This document shows, piece by piece, positions 52,587-62,505 of a DNA stretch of 64,000 nucleotides. A program made the translations under genes and the position numbers. Source of the stretch: Alphaproteobacteria bacterium (GTDB taxonomy: Bacteria; Pseudomonadota; Alphaproteobacteria; Micropepsales; Micropepsaceae); assembly GCA_025350465.1 (NCBI GenBank), contig JANXXU010000024.1:124001-188000 (forward strand), written 5' to 3'. Position 1 is the first letter of the stretch, and every line of letters begins with the position of its first letter. Below the pieces are notes generated by a model that was given only the letters and a program-made list of their open reading frames with translations, made no database searches and was not told the origin of the DNA.

Positions 52587-54143
52587 GTGACGACCGCGGT
52601 CTCAGCTCATCCAGACTTGGCAAACCGGCATCGTCTGATCGTCACCGTTTCGGCGATGATCGCGACGCTGATGCAGGCGCTCGACAATACGATCGCCAAC
52701 GTGGCGCTGCCGCATATGCAAGGCAGCCTGTCGGCGACGTCGGATCAGATCACTTGGGTGCTCACGTCCTACATCGTCGCGGCGGCGATCATGACGGCGC
52801 CGGTCGGCTGGCTGGCCGGCCGTTTCGGCCGCAAGAATTTCTTTGTCGCCTGTCTGGTCGGCTTCACGGTCGCGTCGATGCTGTGCGGTGTCGCAGAGAC
52901 GCTGTCGCAAATGGTTTTGTTCCGGGTGCTGCAAGGCATGTTCGGTGCGGCGCTCGTGCCGCTGTCGCAAACGACGATGCTCGATCTTTATCCGGTCGAG
53001 CAGCGCGGCTCGGCGATGGCGATGTGGGGAATGGGCGTCATGGTCGGACCGATCATGGGTCCGACGCTCGGCGGCTATCTGACGGACATCTATAATTGGC
53101 GCTGGGTGTTCTATGTGAACCTGCCGTTTGGCCTGCTGGCGATCGCCGGCTTGTGGTTCTTCATGAAGGACGAAGGGCGCAATGCGGCGCTCAAATTCGA
53201 TTGGCTGGGGTTCGGGGTTTTGAGTTTGTGTCTCGGCGCTCTTCAGTTGTTTCTCGATCGCGGCGAGGGCCAAGACTGGTTTGGTTCCAACGAAATCATC
53301 ATTGAAGCCGTGCTCGCCGGACTTGGCGGTTACCTGTTCTTTGTCCATATGCTCACGGCAAAGACCCCGTTCATCTCGCCGAAAATTTTCGCCGACCGAA
53401 ATTTTCTCGGCGGCTTCTTCATGATGTTCACGATGGGCCTGGTGCTGCTGTCGAGCTCGGCGCTGCTGCCGCCCTATCTGCAAAATCTGGGGGGCTATTC
53501 CGTGACAAGCGCGGGCCTTTTGATGGCGCCGCGCGGCATCGGCACAATGATCGCCATGATGCTCGCGGGGCGGCTCACCAACCGCATCGATCCACGCATG
53601 CTCATGCTGGGCGGCATCGCGATGATGACGGTCGCAGTGTGGCAGATGACGGCGTGGACGCCCGACGTCGATTCCTGGTCGATCGTCGCCTCGACGATGC
53701 TGCAGGGCTTCGGCATGGGATTCGTATTCATTCCGCTTCAGGTCGTGGCGTTCGCCACACTAGCGCCGCAGTATCGTACCGACGGCGCCTCGCTCTTCAG
53801 CCTGATGCGCAACATCGGCAGCGCGATCGGCGTGTCGCTCGCCGTCGTCTTGCTGACGCAGAGCACCGCGACAATGCACGCGCAGCTCGCCGAACAGATC
53901 ACGCCCTTCAACCGATTCCTGGAGACGGGCCCCGCCAGTCTGCTCTTCAATCCGCACACGCCGATGGGATTGAACGCGCTCAATGCTCAGATTTCACGCC
54001 AAGCGTCGATCATCGCCTATGCCAATGTTTTCAAGGCCATGCTGCTCGCCGGTTTGCCGGCGGCGCTGGCGCTGTTATTGATGCGCAGGCCACCGCGCTT
54101 TGAGCTGGCATCTGCGGACGCCGTCGCGGCTGCATTGGAGTAG
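52587..54143 (+). CDS. emrB: EmrB/QacA-family drug-efflux transporter
   Basis: A 518-residue MFS transporter of the DHA2 family with 14 predicted helices. Motif D1 is LDNTIANVALPHMQGSL, motif A is GWLAGRFGRKNFF and the motif C region is MGMGVMVGPIMGPTLGGYL. It exports lipophilic drugs in exchange for protons, with EmrA. The GTG start at 52587 gives a normal N-terminus. It ends one base before the convergent holA gene. Confidence 0.94.
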   Translation: MTTAVSAHPDLANRHRLIVTVSAMIATLMQALDNTIANVALPHMQGSLSATSDQITWVLTSYIVAAAIMTAPVGWLAGRFGRKNFFVACLVGFTVASMLCGVAETLSQMVLFRVLQGMFGAALVPLSQTTMLDLYPVEQRGSAMAMWGMGVMVGPIMGPTLGGYLTDIYNWRWVFYVNLPFGLLAIAGLWFFMKDEGRNAALKFDWLGFGVLSLCLGALQLFLDRGEGQDWFGSNEIIIEAVLAGLGGYLFFVHMLTAKTPFISPKIFADRNFLGGFFMMFTMGLVLLSSSALLPPYLQNLGGYSVTSAGLLMAPRGIGTMIAMMLAGRLTNRIDPRMLMLGGIAMMTVAVWQMTAWTPDVDSWSIVASTMLQGFGMGFVFIPLQVVAFATLAPQYRTDGASLFSLMRNIGSAIGVSLAVVLLTQSTATMHAQLAEQITPFNRFLETGPASLLFNPHTPMGLNALNAQISRQASIIAYANVFKAMLLAGLPAALALLLMRRPPRFELASADAVAAALE

Positions 54144-54144
54144 G

Positions 54145-55161
54145 TCAGCGCTGCCGGCCTGCAGCCGCCCTCGCCCGTCCAAGCTCGGCGACGGCAAAGA
54201 GCGCGTGTTGGGCAATCGGCGCGTCCGGCAGCACGGTCGTGCGCGTCTCGGCTTCGGCTTGCGCCAGCAATTTCATCGCACCGATCAAGCTGGTGCGGTC
54301 CCAGTTGCGCAATTGGGCCGCTAAACGCTGGCCATAGGGCGATGAACTAAACCCACCGCCTCCACTTTCCGAGAACGCCGCAAGACGCTGGAACAATCTG
54401 AGCGTCGCGCCGACGACGCCGGTCCACGATATGCCGGCTTCGGCCGCTTTTGCGATCAGGAGATCGAGCGCGCGCAGGTCGCCGGCAACGACCGCATCGG
54501 CAATCTCGTCGGCTTCAACGCTGCCGCTGTCACCGATCAGGCCCTGCGCTTGCGCGCGCGTCACGGTCGACGACGGTTGGCCGAGCCCTAGGTAAAGCGT
54601 GAGCTTTTCAAGCTCGGCGCGCAGCAGCCGGCGATCGAGGCTCAACGCTTCGCTCAAATAGCCAAGCGCCTCCGGTTCGATCTTCCAGCCGAATTCGGCG
54701 AGTGTCTCCTTGATCAATTTCGCCGCGTCTTCCGGGCGGTCGTCGAAACACTCGATCGCGCCCGTCGTCTTCGCCGCCTCGAACAGTTTGCGGAGCGCCG
54801 AGGCCTTGGTCAGATCACCCGCTTCAACGACGACGAGCGCGTCGCCTTTGTGCGACGCCAGGAACCCATCGAATACATCGGCCATGCCGTCGACCGCATC
54901 GCGCACGCGCACGACGCGCCGGCCGCCGAACATCGCAATCGACGCGGCTTCATCGGCCAAGCGCGCGGGGTCTTTCTTGAGCACATCGGCGCTCAAGTCC
55001 GCGATACGAAAGGCATCGGCCAGATCGGGCACGATGGAACGTGCGGCCCTGTCGGCGCGTTCGCGCACGAGCCCGGCATTCGGTCCGAAAAACAAAACGG
55101 CCGCCCAGGCCTTGGGCGGCGCGCTTGTGAGTTTGTCAGCTTCGGCGGAGGAAACGCGCAT
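54145..55161 (-). CDS. holA: DNA polymerase III delta subunit
   Basis: A 338-residue clamp-loader wrench. Family landmarks are VLFFGPNAGLVRERADRAARS, AASIAMFGGRRVVRVRDAVDGM, VVVEAGDLTKASALRKLFE, KLTLYLGLGQPSSTVTRAQAQGLIGD and the C-terminal RLAAFSESGGGGFSSSPYGQ region. It opens the sliding clamp with the tau/gamma and delta' subunits. It lies 14 bases after lptE on the same strand; the leuS-lptE-holA order is common in alphaproteobacteria. Confidence 0.93.
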   Translation of the reverse strand: MRVSSAEADKLTSAPPKAWAAVLFFGPNAGLVRERADRAARSIVPDLADAFRIADLSADVLKKDPARLADEAASIAMFGGRRVVRVRDAVDGMADVFDGFLASHKGDALVVVEAGDLTKASALRKLFEAAKTTGAIECFDDRPEDAAKLIKETLAEFGWKIEPEALGYLSEALSLDRRLLRAELEKLTLYLGLGQPSSTVTRAQAQGLIGDSGSVEADEIADAVVAGDLRALDLLIAKAAEAGISWTGVVGATLRLFQRLAAFSESGGGGFSSSPYGQRLAAQLRNWDRTSLIGAMKLLAQAEAETRTTVLPDAPIAQHALFAVAELGRARAAAGRQR

Positions 55162-55175
55162 CAGCGGCGCGGCTC

Positions 55176-55691
55176 TCAGGATTTAGTGAAGCGCTGCTCG
55201 AAATAGAGACCGAGGCGGATGCGAATGTCTTCGCCGATTTCGCGGCCAGCGCGATCCTGGGCGTCGCGCTCGGCGGAGAGCGTGGCAAATTGCGAGTCTA
55301 CGACGTTGAAGGGCGCGATGGCGCGGGAGATGCCTTTGTCGAGCACCTGGCCGCTGACGGCGTCTTTCAACTCGTACTTCGCGGTCAAATTGTAATTGTA
55401 CCGGGTGATGCGCGTGTCTTGCTGAATGGCAAGACCTTCCTTTTGTTCTTCCAGCCTGACCGACAAACGATAGGCGCCGGAGGCCGGCGTACCGCCCGGC
55501 GTGAAGGCGTCGAGCAACTGATTGCGCAGATGAACGCCTTGGCGGCCCTCGATCGGCTCGACCAAAACTTGCTGGTAATATTGGGTCATCCCGCCGGGCG
55601 TCGTATCGGTGGCATAAAGCGGGCGAAAGCCGCACGCCGACAGCGAGGCGGCAGCACAGACTGCCATTGCGAAACCAAGAACGCGTTTCAT
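55176..55691 (-). CDS. lptE: LPS-assembly lipoprotein LptE
   Basis: A 171-residue outer-membrane lipoprotein that plugs the LptD barrel and helps insert lipopolysaccharide. The signal peptide ends in the lipobox SLSAC (C20), followed by [14 protein letters not shown], the usual LptE start; [13 protein letters not shown] and [25 protein letters not shown] are typical. Sequence identity in this family is low, but position between leuS and holA confirms it. It overlaps leuS by four bases. Confidence 0.93.
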   Translation of the reverse strand: MKRVLGFAMAVCAAASLSACGFRPLYATDTTPGGMTQYYQQVLVEPIEGRQGVHLRNQLLDAFTPGGTPASGAYRLSVRLEEQKEGLAIQQDTRITRYNYNLTAKYELKDAVSGQVLDKGISRAIAPFNVVDSQFATLSAERDAQDRAGREIGEDIRIRLGLYFEQRFTKS

Positions 55692-58264
55692 GCGCCGCCT
55701 TGCTCCATCACCACATTCGCGATGCGATTCGGGACGATAATGACCTTTTTGATCTTACGCCCGTCAATGGCCTTACGCACGGCGTCGAGGTCGAGAACCG
55801 CCGCCTCGACCGCTTGAGCCGCGGAATCCTTGGGCATTTCGATCTCGCCGCGGCGTTTGCCGTCAACCTGGATGGCGATCACAACCGTATCTTGGCGGGT
55901 CAGCTTAGGATCGGCCTTTGGCCAGGGGGCATCGACCGCCAGGTTCTTGGCCCCCAGTTGCTGCCAACTCTCCTCCGCCAGATGCGGCATCATCGGGGCG
56001 ATCAGCACGACCAACGTCTCCAACGCTTCGCGCAACGCCCAACGATCATCCGCGCTCACGGGCTCGAAGCTGCCCAACACGTTGACGAATTCGTAGAGGC
56101 GCGCGACGCCCTTGTTGAAGCGGAACTGGTCGAGATCATCGGTCACTGCGCCAATGGTGCGATGCGTCACTTGGCGGAGCGCCGTCGCCGCCGGATTGAA
56201 ACTCGCAGGAGCCGGCGCGCCTAACGGCGGGAGTGTGTCCTTGCTCTCGGAGATAAAGCGCCAGACGCGCTGGACGTAGCGCCAGGCGCCCTCGATACCA
56301 GATTCGCTCCATTCGGAATCGCGCTCGGGCGGGGAATCCGACATCAGGAACCAGCGTGCCGCATCGACCCCGTATGTGTCGGCAATGACCTCGGGGGCGA
56401 CGACGTTCTTCAAACTCTTCGACATCTTCTCGATGCCGCCGATCGCAACGGAATGATTGGTGCCGCGCTTCAAGGCGATGCCGTCGCGCTTCTCGACCTC
56501 CTCCGGGAAAAGATATTTGCCGTCGGCGTCTTTGTAGGTCTCGTGCGTAATCATGCCTTGGGTGAAGAGGCCGGCAAACGGCTCGCTGATATTCGAATAG
56601 CCGGCCATGCGCATCGCGCGCGTGAAGAAGCGCGCATAGAGCAAATGCAGGATCGCGTGCTCGATGCCGCCGATATATTGATCGACCGGCAGCCAGTAAT
56701 CGACGGCTTCTCGGTTGGTCGGCGTCGTCGCCGTCGGATCGGCGAAGCGCGCGAAATACCACGAGGAGTCGACGAAGGTGTCCATCGTGTCGGTTTCGCG
56801 CCGTGCCTTGGCGCCGCATTCGGGGCACGCCACATGCTTCCAGGTCGGATGGCGATCGAGCGGATTGCCCGGCTGATCGAAGGTAGCGTCGTCCGGTAAT
56901 GTCACCGGCAGATCCTTTTCCGGCACGGGGACAACGCCGCAAACCTCGCAGTGAATCATTGGGATCGGGCAACCCCAATAGCGCTGACGGCTGACGCCCC
57001 AATCGCGCAGGCGATAAGTGATCATGCGCTTGCCGCGCCCCATCGCTTCCAGACGCGCAATCATCATGCTCTTTGCTTCCTCGACGGCCATGCCATCGAG
57101 GAAATCGGAATTCGCCAGAGTGCCGTCGCCGGTGTAGGCATCAGTGCCGACCATAAACTCGTCAGGCTTTTCGCCCGGCGGAATAACGACCGGGCGGACG
57201 GGCAAGCCGTATTTTCGCGCGAAATCGAGATCGCGTTGATCGTGTGCGGGGCAGCCGAAGATCGCGCCCACGCCGTATTCCATAAGAACGAAATTGGCGA
57301 TGTAGACCGGCAGATCGCGGCCGGGCACGAGGGGATGCTTGGCGCGCACGCCCGTGTCGAAGCCCTTTTTCTCGGCTTTTTCAATTTCCATGAGCGAGGT
57401 GCCGATGTGCTTGCACTCGGCGACGAACGCGGCCGCGGCCGGGTTCGATTTCGCCGCCTCGACGGCCAGCGGATGATCAGGCGCGACGGCGCAAAAGCTC
57501 GCACCGAACAGCGTGTCCGGCCGGGTCGTGAAAATTTCCAACGACGACAGCGGTCCGCCCGTCAGGGCGAAAGTTACGTTGGCGCCTTCGGATTTGCCGA
57601 TCCAATTGCGCTGCATGACGCGAACTTTTTCCGGCCAGCGCGGCAAGTCGTCGAGGGCGGTGAGCAGATCCTCCGCCATGTCGGAAACGCGGAAGAACCA
57701 TTGGGTGAGCTTGCGCTGCTCGACCTCCGCACCCGAGCGCCAGCCGCGGCCGTCGATCACCTGCTCGTTTGCTAAGACCGTTTGATCGACGGGATCCCAG
57801 TTGACGTTAGACTCTTTGCGAGCGACCAAGCCTAGACGATTGAAGTCGAGGAACAGTTTTTGCTGGTGCTTGTAGTAGGCGGGATCGCAGGTCGCGAACT
57901 CGCGCGACCAATCGATCGAGAGCCCCAACACTTTGAGCTGCGCCTTCATCGTTACGATGTTGGCGCGGGTCCATTTCGCCGGATCGATTTTCTGCTCCAT
58001 CGCGGCATTTTCCGCCGGCAAGCCGAAAGCGTCCCAGCCCATCGGATGCAGAACGTTGAAACCCATCGCGCGCTTGAAGCGCGCCACCACATCTCCCATC
58101 ACGTAGTTGCGGCCGTGACCGATATGAATCTTTCCCGAGGGATAGGGGAACATCTCGAGCACGTAGTATTTGGGCTTGGTGCTGATCCGCGCGCGGAAGA
58201 CCTGCGTGTCTTCCCACACTTTCTGCCACTTGGGCTCGACCTCGCGGGCATTGTAGCGCGACAT
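55688..58264 (-). CDS. leuS: Leucyl-tRNA synthetase
   Basis: An 858-residue class I synthetase. The HIGH motif is at residues 47-50 ([15 protein letters not shown]), the KMSKS motif near 613 ([11 protein letters not shown]), and the CP1 editing domain sits between them ([22 protein letters not shown]). Cysteine knots (CEVCGVV and CPECGAKA) may hold zinc. The start is ATG 58264; the frame opens at 58285. It starts the leuS-lptE-holA group, overlapping lptE by four bases. Confidence 0.97.
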   Translation of the reverse strand: MSRYNAREVEPKWQKVWEDTQVFRARISTKPKYYVLEMFPYPSGKIHIGHGRNYVMGDVVARFKRAMGFNVLHPMGWDAFGLPAENAAMEQKIDPAKWTRANIVTMKAQLKVLGLSIDWSREFATCDPAYYKHQQKLFLDFNRLGLVARKESNVNWDPVDQTVLANEQVIDGRGWRSGAEVEQRKLTQWFFRVSDMAEDLLTALDDLPRWPEKVRVMQRNWIGKSEGANVTFALTGGPLSSLEIFTTRPDTLFGASFCAVAPDHPLAVEAAKSNPAAAAFVAECKHIGTSLMEIEKAEKKGFDTGVRAKHPLVPGRDLPVYIANFVLMEYGVGAIFGCPAHDQRDLDFARKYGLPVRPVVIPPGEKPDEFMVGTDAYTGDGTLANSDFLDGMAVEEAKSMMIARLEAMGRGKRMITYRLRDWGVSRQRYWGCPIPMIHCEVCGVVPVPEKDLPVTLPDDATFDQPGNPLDRHPTWKHVACPECGAKARRETDTMDTFVDSSWYFARFADPTATTPTNREAVDYWLPVDQYIGGIEHAILHLLYARFFTRAMRMAGYSNISEPFAGLFTQGMITHETYKDADGKYLFPEEVEKRDGIALKRGTNHSVAIGGIEKMSKSLKNVVAPEVIADTYGVDAARWFLMSDSPPERDSEWSESGIEGAWRYVQRVWRFISESKDTLPPLGAPAPASFNPAATALRQVTHRTIGAVTDDLDQFRFNKGVARLYEFVNVLGSFEPVSADDRWALREALETLVVLIAPMMPHLAEESWQQLGAKNLAVDAPWPKADPKLTRQDTVVIAIQVDGKRRGEIEMPKDSAAQAVEAAVLDLDAVRKAIDGRKIKKVIIVPNRIANVVMEQGGA

Positions 58265-58372
58265 GAAACAGCTATCCGGCGTCAATCAAAAGTTGAAGCA
58301 ACGTTTATGACCGTCAGCGGGCCCTCCCGGCAAGAGGGGCTGGCGACGCAATGGACCGGTCAAACGATCCGA

Positions 58373-58915
58373 CTAGTCGGCGGCGAGCTTAAGCTCGCGG
58401 GCGCGCGTCAAGATCAAGTTCTCGATCTTGGTCGTGGTGTCGGGATCGACGCTGGCGTCGACCCAATTGCCGGCCGCGTCCTTCGTCTGCTGGAACACGG
58501 AGACGCGAAGGGCGTCGGTGCGCAATCGCGTGTCGAGAATGAATACCGTGACCTTCAAGCGCTGGGTCGGCGATTGGGCGGCCGTGTACCAGTTTGTCTT
58601 GATGACGCCGGCGAACGGATCGGCGCTTTCCATCGGCATGAAATGGAGCGTGTCCAAGGTGGCGCGCCAAAGAAATTCGTTGACGCCGATGCCCTGCGTC
58701 GTGCCGGACGAACCGAAAATGCCGAACATGCCGCCGTTGTTGTCCTGGACCTGATCGCTCGGGCGGTTGGGCTCAGGGCGCGGCAGCGGCGCGTCGACCT
58801 GCGGCGCCGGTTCCGCCTCTTTGGGCTCCGAACTGCACGCGGCAAGACCGAAAACAGCGGCGCTTGCCATTACAACCAGCGCGAATACGCGCGCAGCAAC
58901 TGAAAGGGTTTTCAT
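58373..58915 (-). CDS. DUF3576 lipoprotein
   Basis: A 180-residue protein with a lipoprotein signal (lipobox GLAAC, C27) and a Pro/Glu-rich linker. The DUF3576 core follows: GIGVNEFLWRATLDTLHFMPMESADPFAGVIKTNWYT, LKVTVFILDTRLRTDALRVSVFQQ and a closing ILTRARELKLAA. DUF3576 is typical of alphaproteobacteria and often lies upstream of leuS; its function is unknown. It is divergent from the first porin gene, with 244 bases between. Confidence 0.93.
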   Translation of the reverse strand: MKTLSVAARVFALVVMASAAVFGLAACSSEPKEAEPAPQVDAPLPRPEPNRPSDQVQDNNGGMFGIFGSSGTTQGIGVNEFLWRATLDTLHFMPMESADPFAGVIKTNWYTAAQSPTQRLKVTVFILDTRLRTDALRVSVFQQTKDAAGNWVDASVDPDTTTKIENLILTRARELKLAAD

Positions 58916-59159
58916 CGAGGGCCCGAGGGTGAAGCGACGTTACGGCCGAATTGCGGCATTTGTTATAGGGCATCGACTGGGCGAGCGGCAATCGGGTTCC
59001 TCGACAAGTTGCAGCGAGCCCGTGATCGACGTCACCGGTGAACGTTCATTTGACTTTTTGCCTTCAGAACCGAACACTTACGGCTTCGGGATTCGAAAGT
59101 GTATCCAGTTGTGTCAGCGGCTGTCTTCCGTGGCGGCGCCACCCCGCGAGTTCTGTGCG

Positions 59160-60479
59160 ATGCGTGAGATCAGACAGTTGTTGCTCGGCGGTGCGGCAGT
59201 GCTAGGCGCACTAGCTCTCGGCTTGCAGGCAAGCGCGGAAGAGTACGGTTTTGACTACGGCGGGTATGTGAATTTCTCAGGCTATGGTGTCGACCAAGAC
59301 TCCGTACCGGGGAGCGATGTCCAGGATTTCGGCTTTGCCGCGGACGCGCATGTGCGCGGGCGGGCGAAGGTCATCCTCGACGATGGCATTGAGCTTGGCG
59401 TTCGTGCCCAGCTACGCTTCGAATCGGATGAGGCGCGGTTTTCCGACGATTCGATCCGCGGCGCCCCGAGAATCCTCGACAAATTCTTCATCTATGGCCA
59501 GCACGCGTTCGGCCGGCTGTCGATCGGTGACGACTACGGCGCAGCGGAACAGAGCGGAATTTTCGCACCGGTCGTCTCGGAAGCGAACCGGGTCGACAAT
59601 CCGCGCCACTACATCCTGCAAGATCCGCTGCGACCAAGTTTCACGCCCTACGCCCCGAACGGCGCCCATTTGCGCACCGACCTCAACGCATCGGGCGAAG
59701 CGTTCAAAATCATGTACGCCTCACCGCGCCTGATCGGCGTGGAAATCGATGTTTCCTACATGCCGGAGCTGACGCGCGGGCTGAACGACCTGTTCAACAA
59801 CGAACATGAACTCGACGAGCAATCGAACATCTGGGAAGCCAATTTGAGCTACCAGAAGTCGCTCGGCGGTTTCGATTTCGGGGCATATGCCGGCTACTTG
59901 ACCGGCAAGAATGAACACCCGAGCGTCAGGATGCTGCAGATCATAGCGCCGCGGTTGAGCGATGGTGCGATACTGCCGTTCTCCTCGAACCTCTTTACGC
60001 CGGACGACGTGCAGGAATATGGCGCCGGCGCACAGGTGGCCTATGAAGGGTTCAAAGTCGGCGGGTCGTGGCGTCATACCAACATTGCCGGCGGCGGACC
60101 GCTGCGCGACGACAACGTTTCGCCGCCCGCATCGACTGGGTGCGGCCAGCTTGGCGGATGCGTGTTGCCGAATGCCGACACGGAGATTTGGAGTGCCGGA
60201 GTGACCTACGAGACGGGTCCGTGGCAGTTCGGCGTCAACTACGCCAACCTCACCGAGCAGCTGCCGCCCTTTCTTGATGCGGGCGTGACACGCCATCTGA
60301 CACAAAACGGCGAGGCCTGGCAGGGAACGGTCGGCTACGAAATCGCCAACGGCGTCGATCTCTATGCCGGCTATCAGCGCTACAGCTTCAGCGGGCCGAC
60401 CGGCGGGTGTTCACTTGCCGCATGCGATTCGCTCCAAGCAGACGTTGGTTTTCTGCAAACCGCGATCTCGTTCCCCTAG
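59160..60479 (+). CDS. Gram-negative porin, first of a tandem pair
   Basis: A 439-residue outer-membrane barrel with a signal peptide (residues 1-26, ending LQASA). The mature part is rich in aromatic and glycine residues in alternating strands: GYVNFSGYGVDQDSVPGS, KFFIYGQHAFGRLSIGDDYGAAEQSG, VQEYGAGAQVAYEGFKVGGSWRHTN. It ends FLQTAISFP, a terminal aromatic as in BAM substrates. It resembles porins of the Porin_4 type. ATG 59160 starts the signal peptide; the frame is open upstream. Similar in pattern to the next gene. Confidence 0.9.
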   Translation: MREIRQLLLGGAAVLGALALGLQASAEEYGFDYGGYVNFSGYGVDQDSVPGSDVQDFGFAADAHVRGRAKVILDDGIELGVRAQLRFESDEARFSDDSIRGAPRILDKFFIYGQHAFGRLSIGDDYGAAEQSGIFAPVVSEANRVDNPRHYILQDPLRPSFTPYAPNGAHLRTDLNASGEAFKIMYASPRLIGVEIDVSYMPELTRGLNDLFNNEHELDEQSNIWEANLSYQKSLGGFDFGAYAGYLTGKNEHPSVRMLQIIAPRLSDGAILPFSSNLFTPDDVQEYGAGAQVAYEGFKVGGSWRHTNIAGGGPLRDDNVSPPASTGCGQLGGCVLPNADTEIWSAGVTYETGPWQFGVNYANLTEQLPPFLDAGVTRHLTQNGEAWQGTVGYEIANGVDLYAGYQRYSFSGPTGGCSLAACDSLQADVGFLQTAISFP

Positions 60480-60656
60480 TCGGGAATCGTTAATCATTGG
60501 GGCGTAGCCCTATGGATTGGTGCGCCTGCAGGTTGAATCACACTCTGGCTGGAATTCGCCTTGGCGGCGAAACGGCGGCGTGTTTTAACACTTAGCCACG
60601 TCGACCGTTCGCAACGAGCCGGCGTCGCAAGGCCATCGAGTGACGAGGGGGCCATA

Positions 60657-61889
60657 TTGAAAAAGCTAACATTGAGTGTCGTGAGCTTCCTCGCGTTGAC
60701 GGGTGTTGCCCATGCGGTTCAAACCAAGCTCGGCGACGTCAATCTGAAACTTTCGGGCTACGGCACGCTCGTCGGCGAAGGGATCGGCCAATCCAATCAA
60801 AGCGGTCTTGATTCCGTCGTCGGTGCGATCGACACGTCGATTATCGGCGCGGCGTGGATCGACAGCGACGCTGAAGAGTTCGGTGCGGTCGTCGCCCTCG
60901 ATATCGACTACGCGAGCAATTTCAATTCCATGCTCAACGATGCCGGCTCGAACACCATTCTGAACCAAGCTTGGATCTATTTCGACAGTCCCTTGGGCCG
61001 CCTTCAGGTGGGCCAGCAGGACGGCGCGGCCCGCGTGCTCGGTCTGCGCCCGCCGTCCGTCTCGGGCAGCGTGCGGGTCGACAATCCGGAAGTCTTTCTG
61101 CTCGGCTATCCGTGTAACAGTTTCTGCAGCAATACTGCGCAGGCACCGGGCTCGATCTTCAGTCCGAACGGCATGCAGCTGCGCTCCGACATCCACTCGT
61201 CGGATGTGTGGCTGAAGGTTGCATATTACACGCCGCGTATCGCCGGCTTTCAGCTCGGCGTTTCGTACACGCCCGACGGCTCGCGCAACCTCGGCGAATT
61301 CTTCGGCGGCGGCAGCAACCGACCCAACAAGCAAAGCAACGTCTTCGATATCGCGCTCAACTACATTGCGACGGTGGGCGCGGTCGATGTCGGCGCTAGC
61401 GCCGGCTACGTGACCGGAAGGAACGAGCACAATGATTTCCCGGGCACCTTCACCGACGTACGCGATTGGGGCGCGGGCTTAAACCTCGGCTATCGCGAGT
61501 GGTCGGCGGGTGTCTCCTATCGGCGCACTAATGTCGCCGGCGGCGGCCCGGTTTTGCACGGCGCGTTCACAAGCAACGTGATCGACCGCAACGATACGGA
61601 TATCTGGTCGGCGGGCGTGAAATACGAAACGGGACCCTGGGCGTTCGGCCTCGACTACATCACCTCGAGAGAACAGATTCCTTTCTCGACAGATCAGACC
61701 GGCAAGGGCATGGAAGCCGCGGTCGGATATACCTTCGACGAACACATCCGGTTCACTGGCGGCTATCAGCGCTTCGAGTTCGACGGTCCGTTCGGCAGCT
61801 GCCTAACCGACAAAGGCGGCTTGGGCTTCCCGCCATGCGATACGCTCGATGCCAATGTCGGCTTCGTCGAAAGCAAATTCAGCTTCTGA
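60657..61889 (+). CDS. Gram-negative porin, second of a tandem pair
   Basis: A 410-residue barrel with a signal peptide (ending LTGVAHA). It shares blocks with the first porin: SSLGRLQVGQQDGAARV-like QVGQQDGAARVLGLRPPS, WSAGVSYRRTNVAGGGPVLHG, DTDIWSAGVKYETGPWAFGLDYIT and a terminal GGYQRFEFDGPFGSC to FVESKFSF. The TTG at 60657 is chosen since GAGGGG lies seven bases before it and it begins the signal peptide. Tandem duplication is likely, with divergence since. It overlaps the convergent thiE by 11 bases. Confidence 0.9.
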   Translation: MKKLTLSVVSFLALTGVAHAVQTKLGDVNLKLSGYGTLVGEGIGQSNQSGLDSVVGAIDTSIIGAAWIDSDAEEFGAVVALDIDYASNFNSMLNDAGSNTILNQAWIYFDSPLGRLQVGQQDGAARVLGLRPPSVSGSVRVDNPEVFLLGYPCNSFCSNTAQAPGSIFSPNGMQLRSDIHSSDVWLKVAYYTPRIAGFQLGVSYTPDGSRNLGEFFGGGSNRPNKQSNVFDIALNYIATVGAVDVGASAGYVTGRNEHNDFPGTFTDVRDWGAGLNLGYREWSAGVSYRRTNVAGGGPVLHGAFTSNVIDRNDTDIWSAGVKYETGPWAFGLDYITSREQIPFSTDQTGKGMEAAVGYTFDEHIRFTGGYQRFEFDGPFGSCLTDKGGLGFPPCDTLDANVGFVESKFSF

Positions 61890-62505
61890 GCCAACCACCG
61901 ATTAGAGCGATGCCGGCCGCACGCGATACGGCGAGCTGTTCTGCATTGCCAGCGGTGATACCGCCCAGCGCATAAACCGGAACGGGTGATCGCAAGGCGA
62001 TCGCATCGAACCCGGCGGCATCGAGCGCCTTGGAGTACGGATGGCTTGAGGTCGGAAAGACCGGCGCCACGAGCATTGCGTCGGCACCGTGTGCTCTCGC
62101 CGCGACTTCCGCGCTGTGCACGGCCCCCGTGATCAACCAGTGGGGATGGAGACCGCGCCAGGCAGCGATCCGATCGTGCTCGGCCTCGCTCGCGTGGACG
62201 CCGTCGGCGGCGAGATGCTCAGCGAGTGCGAGATCGCCGGCGATCAAGCAACGGTTGGCGTTGCGGCGTGCGGCTTCAAGCAGCAGCCGGGCGAGCCGTT
62301 CGCGCTCGATCGGGTTGCGATGACGAACGATGACGGCGGAGCCGGCCGGCAGTGCATGTACGGCTTCCAGCCAATCGGCGTCGCGCTGATCGTCGGTCAT
62401 CAGGATCAGCGGCGGCAGACCGCGACCATGCGCGTTGCGGGCGTTGAGCGCGCTGCTTATGCGTGTCAGTGTCTCGCGCGCGTCAGCGATTTTGTCTTGG
62501 CCCAT
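61879..62505 (-). CDS. thiE: Thiamine-phosphate synthase-like TenI/ThiE protein
   Basis: A 208-residue TIM barrel of the ThiE/TenI family. Landmarks are LPPLILMTDDQRDADW, IVRHRNPIERERLARLL, AADGVHASEAEHD, and VYALGGITAGNAEQLAVSRAAGIALIGGW. ThiE joins two pyrimidine and thiazole precursors of thiamine; TenI is a thiazole tautomerase, and such divergent short forms are hard to tell apart. The ATG at 62505 overlaps the yggS start codon on the other strand by two bases. The frame continues far upstream as a shadow of yggS and should not be read as one gene. Confidence 0.85.
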   Translation of the reverse strand: MGQDKIADARETLTRISSALNARNAHGRGLPPLILMTDDQRDADWLEAVHALPAGSAVIVRHRNPIERERLARLLLEAARRNANRCLIAGDLALAEHLAADGVHASEAEHDRIAAWRGLHPHWLITGAVHSAEVAARAHGADAMLVAPVFPTSSHPYSKALDAAGFDAIALRSPVPVYALGGITAGNAEQLAVSRAAGIALIGGWLRS

